A stretch of DNA of 64,000 bases from Paenibacillus lupini (GTDB taxonomy: Bacteria; Bacillota; Bacilli; Paenibacillales; Paenibacillaceae): positions 434,001 through 498,000 of the forward strand of contig NZ_JAASRW010000006.1 of assembly GCF_011761355.1 (NCBI RefSeq), in the 5' to 3' direction. Shown in pieces: positions 60,333 through 64,000 of this stretch. Position numbers and translations under genes: made by a program. Numbering within the stretch: position 1 is the first letter of the stretch; every line of letters begins with the position of its first letter. Under the pieces are notes generated by a model. It was not told where the DNA came from, did no database searches, and worked only from the letters and a program-made list of their open reading frames with translations.

Positions 60333-60851
60333 TTTCTCACCTCACAGCCGTGTAAGGTGTACCAATCCTCACTATTAGTGAATACAAACTCACTAATTCA
60401 GAACCGAATGACGGCTATTTTCGTATTAGTTTGAGGGTTTACACCTTATTGCTACGTTCAGCCTCACTAACAGTGAGGCTAGGCTCATTGTTGGGCCAAA
60501 GAGCCCCCATAAGATCACATATAGCGCGAACAGCCTCATTATTTAGTGAGGTTCCATCACTAATCACGCTATGTTGAGATTTGCTACTTATCCACTAACA
60601 CCTACTGCCTAATTTCTCACCTCACAGGCCGTATAAGATGCACCAATCCTCACTATTAATGAGGCTATACTCACTAATTCAATCCCGAATGACTGCTTAT
60701 TTTCGATTTAGTAAGGTTTTACACCTTATTGCTACGTTAAGCCTCACTAACAGTGAGGCTAGGCTCATTGTGGGGTCAAAGAGCCCCCATAAGAGCACAT
60801 TTAGCGCCGAACAGCCTCATTAATTAGTGAGGATTCCTCACTAATTAATGA
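60333..60851. repeat. Two imperfect copies of a ~237-base unit
   Basis: Unit 1 is about 60333-60568 and unit 2 about 60613-60851; they share long runs such as ACACCTTATTGCTACGTT, AGTGAGGCTAGGCTCATTG and AAAGAGCCCCCATAAGA. Each has the stem AGCCTCACT/AGTGAGGCT. The octamer CTCACTAA or its complement TTAGTGAG recurs many times. There is no open reading frame of note. It is probably a decayed duplicated sequence or a regulatory repeat cluster. Confidence 0.8.
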
Positions 60852-60873
60852 TAAAGTCTCGCAAAGTCGAACA

Positions 60874-60907
60874 AAAACAGCCATCGCACAAGCGATGGCT
60901 GTTTTCT
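60874..60907 (-). terminator. Terminator of cysK
   Basis: AAAACAGCCATCG pairs with CGATGGCTGTTTT around CACAAG; just past the cysK stop on the minus strand. Confidence 0.9.
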
Positions 60908-60915
60908 CTAGTTTA

Positions 60916-61851
60916 TTATGCTTCGTCATACAGATTCGCCGACAGGTAACGTTCACCTGTGTCGGGGAGAAGGACGACGATGTTTTTGTCCTTGTTTTCT
61001 GCCCGGCTAGCCAGCTCGGTGGCTGCGAATGCTGCGGCGCCGGAGGAGATACCGACCAGCAAACCTTCACTGCGAGCCAATTGGCGGGAGGTGCGGTAGG
61101 CGTCTTCGTTCTTGACCTTGATAATCTCGTCAACGACTTCAGCGTTATAGTTATCCGGAATAAAACCGGCGCCGATGCCTTGAATCAGATGGACACCTCT
61201 TTCACCACCCGATAGTACAGGGGAGTTAAAGGGCTCTACTGCAACAATCTTGACGTTTGGATTAAGCTCCTTCAATCTCTCGCCTACGCCTGAGATCGTA
61301 CCGCCAGTACCTACACCAGCAACGAAAATATCGACTTTTCCATCCGTATCGCGCCAAATTTCTTCCGCCGTTGTCCGTTTATGAACTTCCGGATTCGCCG
61401 GATTGCTGAATTGCATCGGTATGTAGGCGTTTGGAATTTTAGCTGCCAGCTCATCTGCTTTCCGGATTGCTCCTGACATTCCTTCGGATGCAGGGGTTAG
61501 AACAAGCTCAGCGCCAAGCGCTTCAAGCAGCTTCCGGCGTTCAATACTGAACGACTCCGGCAAAATAATGATTAAACGGTAACCTAAGGCTGCTGCTGCA
61601 AAAGCCAGTGCAATACCGGTATTGCCACTCGTTGGCTCGATAATAACAGAGCCTTCCACGAGCTTCCCTTTTTCCTCGGCATCCTTAATCATCGCAAGTC
61701 CAATCCGGTCTTTGACGCTGCCAGCCGGATTGAAATACTCCAGCTTCGCAATAACTTTCGCAAGTGACTCATGACGCTTATTGTAATGAGTAAGCTCGAG
61801 CAATGGTGTATTGCCGATCAACTCCGTCAAATTGCTATAAATGTTTGGCAT
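60916..61851 (-). CDS. cysK: Cysteine synthase A
   Basis: 311 residues from MPNIYSNLTELIGNTPLLEL (61851), with AAAGGTG upstream; a GTG four codons earlier is also possible. PLP beta-family: the lysine is in FNPAGSVKDRIGLAMI, and EPTSGNTGIALAF and the glycine loop GVGTGGTISGVG bind the cofactor phosphate. It makes cysteine from O-acetylserine and sulfide, and the C-terminal region is as in CysK. A CymR-type operator upstream could not be assigned. Monocistronic. Confidence 0.96.
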   Translation of the reverse strand: MPNIYSNLTELIGNTPLLELTHYNKRHESLAKVIAKLEYFNPAGSVKDRIGLAMIKDAEEKGKLVEGSVIIEPTSGNTGIALAFAAAALGYRLIIILPESFSIERRKLLEALGAELVLTPASEGMSGAIRKADELAAKIPNAYIPMQFSNPANPEVHKRTTAEEIWRDTDGKVDIFVAGVGTGGTISGVGERLKELNPNVKIVAVEPFNSPVLSGGERGVHLIQGIGAGFIPDNYNAEVVDEIIKVKNEDAYRTSRQLARSEGLLVGISSGAAAFAATELASRAENKDKNIVVLLPDTGERYLSANLYDEA

Positions 61852-61920
61852 AACTTTTCGCACCTTTCTTCCTGGATCTCCATTTCATTATATCATTTAC
61901 GAGATCAAACTGAAGCATGC

Positions 61921-63198
61921 TCAAGCTGTTAGATCCTCTGCCGCTTCACGCGCACCCTTTTCCAGGTTGACCTTCCACAATAGAGCAATTCCTATAAGGA
62001 AAAAGGCCACTAAAGATAAAATAGCTATCCTGCTGGAACCAGTGATTGTGCCAACAACAGAAAACACAAGTGGTCCTGCGAAGGAAGAAAACTTGCTCGA
62101 AAGGGACAAAAATCCGAAAAACTCACCTGATCGCGCCGGCGGCACTAGATCAGCATAGATGGAACGGGCCACCGATTGGCTTCCGCCCTGGACAAATCCC
62201 ACCATAATGGCAAGCGCATAGAAATGTAGAGCACTCGTCATAAAGAAGCCAAGCCCCACAATTACGACATAGATCATCAACGCGTAATATAACATCTTCT
62301 TGGAGCCAAAGCGTCCGGCAAGCTTGCCGAACAAGATCGTACAAGGCCAACCAACAAACTGAGTAATGAGCAAAGCAATTATCAAATCACTTGTCTCAAT
62401 TCCAATACCTGCACCATAAATGGTCGCCATGACAATAACTGTATTAATTCCATCATTAAAAAACCAGAACGCTAACATATATTTGAGCAGCTCCGGGTAC
62501 TTCTTCAGCATCGAGAATGTCTGTCTGATCCGGACAAAGCCTGTACGAACAACTTCTACTGGCCCGCTCTGCCCATGGTCCTTCCTTGACTCCTTCACCC
62601 AGCGGAGAATCGGAATCGAGAAAAGCAGCCACCAAATCCCTACTGTAATAAAGACCATTTGGGTGGCGAATGTTTTGCTCGGAAACCCTAACATTTCCCA
62701 CTTTTCAATCATGATGACGTTTACAAGCAGCAGCAGTCCTCCGCCTGCATAACCATAAGCATAGCCTTGAGCGCTAACCCGATCCCTTTGTCCTTGTGGC
62801 ACGCCGTCCGCCAGCATCGAATCATAGAACGTATTGCCCCCGGAGTAACCAATAGAGCCAATCACCATGAGAATCGAGGCAAGCAGCCAATCTCCATCTC
62901 CAGCAAACGCCATAAATACGCAGGACAAGACACCTGTCATCATAAATATTGATAAAAACCTTAGCTTGGAACCCGTGTAATCGGCAATTGCGCCAAGTAT
63001 CGGGGACAAAATAGCAACCAGAAGCATCGCTATGCTTTGGGTATAACCCCAATACGTTTCTGCTCTGTTGCCCGCAAGGTGGATCGCCGCAACATCGGAA
63101 TAATACACGGGCAGCACCGCCGCCATCATCGTTGTAGCGAAGGCTGAATTCGCCCAATCATACATTTTCCATCCGCGTAATGCTCTCTGATCCAGCAC
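61921..63198 (-). CDS. MFS transporter, ATG22/UMF1-like
   Basis: 425 residues with about twelve membrane segments. The N-terminus RALRGWKMYDWANSAFATTMMAAVLPVYYS is typical of the UMF1/ATG22 branch, whose fungal member exports amino acids from the vacuole. GAIADYTGSKLRF is a variant of the MFS loop-2 motif. The bacterial substrate is unknown. It lies upstream of cysK on the same strand, about 60 bases away, and is divergent from the LysR gene at the end of the window, so regulation by that LysR protein is likely. Confidence 0.9.
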   Translation of the reverse strand: MLDQRALRGWKMYDWANSAFATTMMAAVLPVYYSDVAAIHLAGNRAETYWGYTQSIAMLLVAILSPILGAIADYTGSKLRFLSIFMMTGVLSCVFMAFAGDGDWLLASILMVIGSIGYSGGNTFYDSMLADGVPQGQRDRVSAQGYAYGYAGGGLLLLVNVIMIEKWEMLGFPSKTFATQMVFITVGIWWLLFSIPILRWVKESRKDHGQSGPVEVVRTGFVRIRQTFSMLKKYPELLKYMLAFWFFNDGINTVIVMATIYGAGIGIETSDLIIALLITQFVGWPCTILFGKLAGRFGSKKMLYYALMIYVVIVGLGFFMTSALHFYALAIMVGFVQGGSQSVARSIYADLVPPARSGEFFGFLSLSSKFSSFAGPLVFSVVGTITGSSRIAILSLVAFFLIGIALLWKVNLEKGAREAAEDLTA

Positions 63199-63294
63199 AA
63201 ACGCCCCCCATATGGTAATGGCTATACTTCAGCAATAGTTCGACGGTACCCTGTTTATTCCTCTTTTAAGAATTTTTGAAGCTTGGCTGCTTTT

Positions 63295-63323
63295 TTGCTG
63301 TAAACCTCTATTTGCTTTATAAT
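63295..63323 (+). promoter_or_regulatory. SigA promoter of the LysR gene
   Basis: TTGCTG (63295-63300), 17-base spacer, TATAAT (63318-63323), 32 bases before the start codon. Confidence 0.75.
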
Positions 63324-63354
63324 ATTAAGTGATCATGTTCGAGGGGGAATTGAA

Positions 63355-64000
63355 TTGAATATTAGCCAGCTTGAAACGCTCCTCACCATATCGAAAACGA
63401 TGAGCTTCCGAAAAGCCGGCGAACTGCTGAATTTAACTCAGCCTGCCGTCTCAGCTCAAATTAAGACGCTCGAGGAAGAATTCAAGACGGTTCTAATCGA
63501 TCGCAACCAGCCAGTCACCCTGACCGACCATGGAAAAGTATTCCTGGATCATGCAGAGCGGATTTTATCGGTTGTCGAGGAATTGAAGCAGAAACTGTCA
63601 GACTTGAATGCGACACCTCAGGGCCATATTATATTAGGAACAACCTCATCGATGGCCATTCAGATTTTGCCCCGGGTGTTGTCCTATTTCCAAGATCAGT
63701 ACCCGCTGATCAAAACAACAATTCATACGATGCCTTCCTCTCAGGTTATGGCTAGTGTGGAGAACGGCTCGGTAGACATCGGCATTTCGTACATAGCTGA
63801 AAAGAACCCAAATGTGAACTCCTCTATTCTTTATTACGATTCGTTTGTCCTCGTTGCTTCTCCGGCTCATCCATTGAGCCAAGTAACGCATACTACCATA
63901 GATATGCTGAAGGATATGCCTTTCATCATGCTTGCTCCTGATACGTTAGGCCGCAGATTCCTGGATCAGATCTTCAAGAAAAATAACATCCAGCCGAATA
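63355..64000 (+). CDS. LysR-family regulator, cut by the window end
   Basis: Starts at TTG 63355 after GAGGGGG; 215 codons visible, frame open to the last base. N-terminal winged helix: MNISQLETLLTISKTMSFRKAGELLNLTQPAVSAQIKTLEEEFKTVLIDR, the LysR signature. The effector-binding domain begins near residue 85 (GHIILGTTSSMAIQILPRVLSYFQDQYP). The ligand is not known. It is divergent from the MFS transporter gene and close to cysK, so a role in sulfur or amino-acid export control (CysB/CysL/YtlI-like) is possible. Confidence 0.92.
   Translation, partial: MNISQLETLLTISKTMSFRKAGELLNLTQPAVSAQIKTLEEEFKTVLIDRNQPVTLTDHGKVFLDHAERILSVVEELKQKLSDLNATPQGHIILGTTSSMAIQILPRVLSYFQDQYPLIKTTIHTMPSSQVMASVENGSVDIGISYIAEKNPNVNSSILYYDSFVLVASPAHPLSQVTHTTIDMLKDMPFIMLAPDTLGRRFLDQIFKKNNIQPN

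Noticed and set aside
60333..60851. Repeats that could suggest a CRISPR array
   Set aside because: Only two long imperfect units, no short regular repeats with unique spacers, no cas genes.

Overview
The window looks like chromosome from a spore-forming Firmicute of the Paenibacillus group. It carries many sporulation genes (spoVR, prkA, ytxC, yheC/D-type, a small spore-type protein), S-layer-homology anchoring, a SAM-I riboswitch, a T-box, a YesMN sensor pair beside an LplABC-type sugar transporter, and the LiaFSR envelope-stress system. No rRNA, tRNA, prophage or CRISPR array was seen.

Layout. 0.4-3 kb: arabinofuranosidase (abfA) with a fused-domain ArsR-type regulator. 3-4 kb: GAF-GGDEF cyclase. 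4-15.6 kb: a beta-galactan locus on the minus strand, consisting of a YesMN two-component pair, two permeases, a lipoprotein binding protein, a giant SLH-anchored GH53 galactanase broken by one frameshift, and a TSUP permease. 15.7-21.3 kb: spoVR, a spore-coat-type ATP-grasp gene, a decayed IS1182-like element and an NlpC/P60 hydrolase. 21.3-24.7 kb: a transglutaminase / alpha-E / ATP-grasp operon. 25-30.5 kb: a short HemAT-like sensor, prkA, a DUF2161 nuclease-fold protein, a MocR-like aminotransferase and an unlisted 32-residue membrane peptide. 30.6-38.3 kb: AbrB-like regulator, trmL, an orphan response regulator, serC, thpR, a beta-type glutamine synthetase behind a GlnR/TnrA box, aroF and ispH. 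38.3-48.7 kb: two-component pair with htrA, yugN-like, liaFSR, ammonium transporter, spore-type peptide, 3D-domain protein. 48.7-54.7 kb: T-box thrS, ytxC, FkbM methyltransferase, mqnC. 54.9-58.4 kb: metA-metI-metC under an S-box. 58.6-64 kb: corA with an upstream leader ORF, a 1.2-kb gene-free structured region, cysK, an MFS transporter and a truncated LysR gene.

The strongest unexplained signal is a family of six long intergenic hairpins (near 0.33, 8.4, 19.4, 37.2, 52.2 and 59.8 kb). Their unpaired strands are conserved, while the outer and inner stems differ completely in sequence yet keep their pairing. This looks like a structured RNA or hairpin repeat that I do not recognise. Other notable items are a small acidic/proline-containing ORF with an attenuator-like stem upstream of corA, a duplicated hairpin leader in the galactan operon, and a multi-hairpin region with tandem repeats at 59.9-60.9 kb.

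Most genes are ordinary housekeeping or regulatory genes in short operons closed by clear intrinsic terminators, many of them shared by convergent genes. Start codons were often moved downstream of the longest ORF because a Shine-Dalgarno sequence and family N-terminus support the shorter form.
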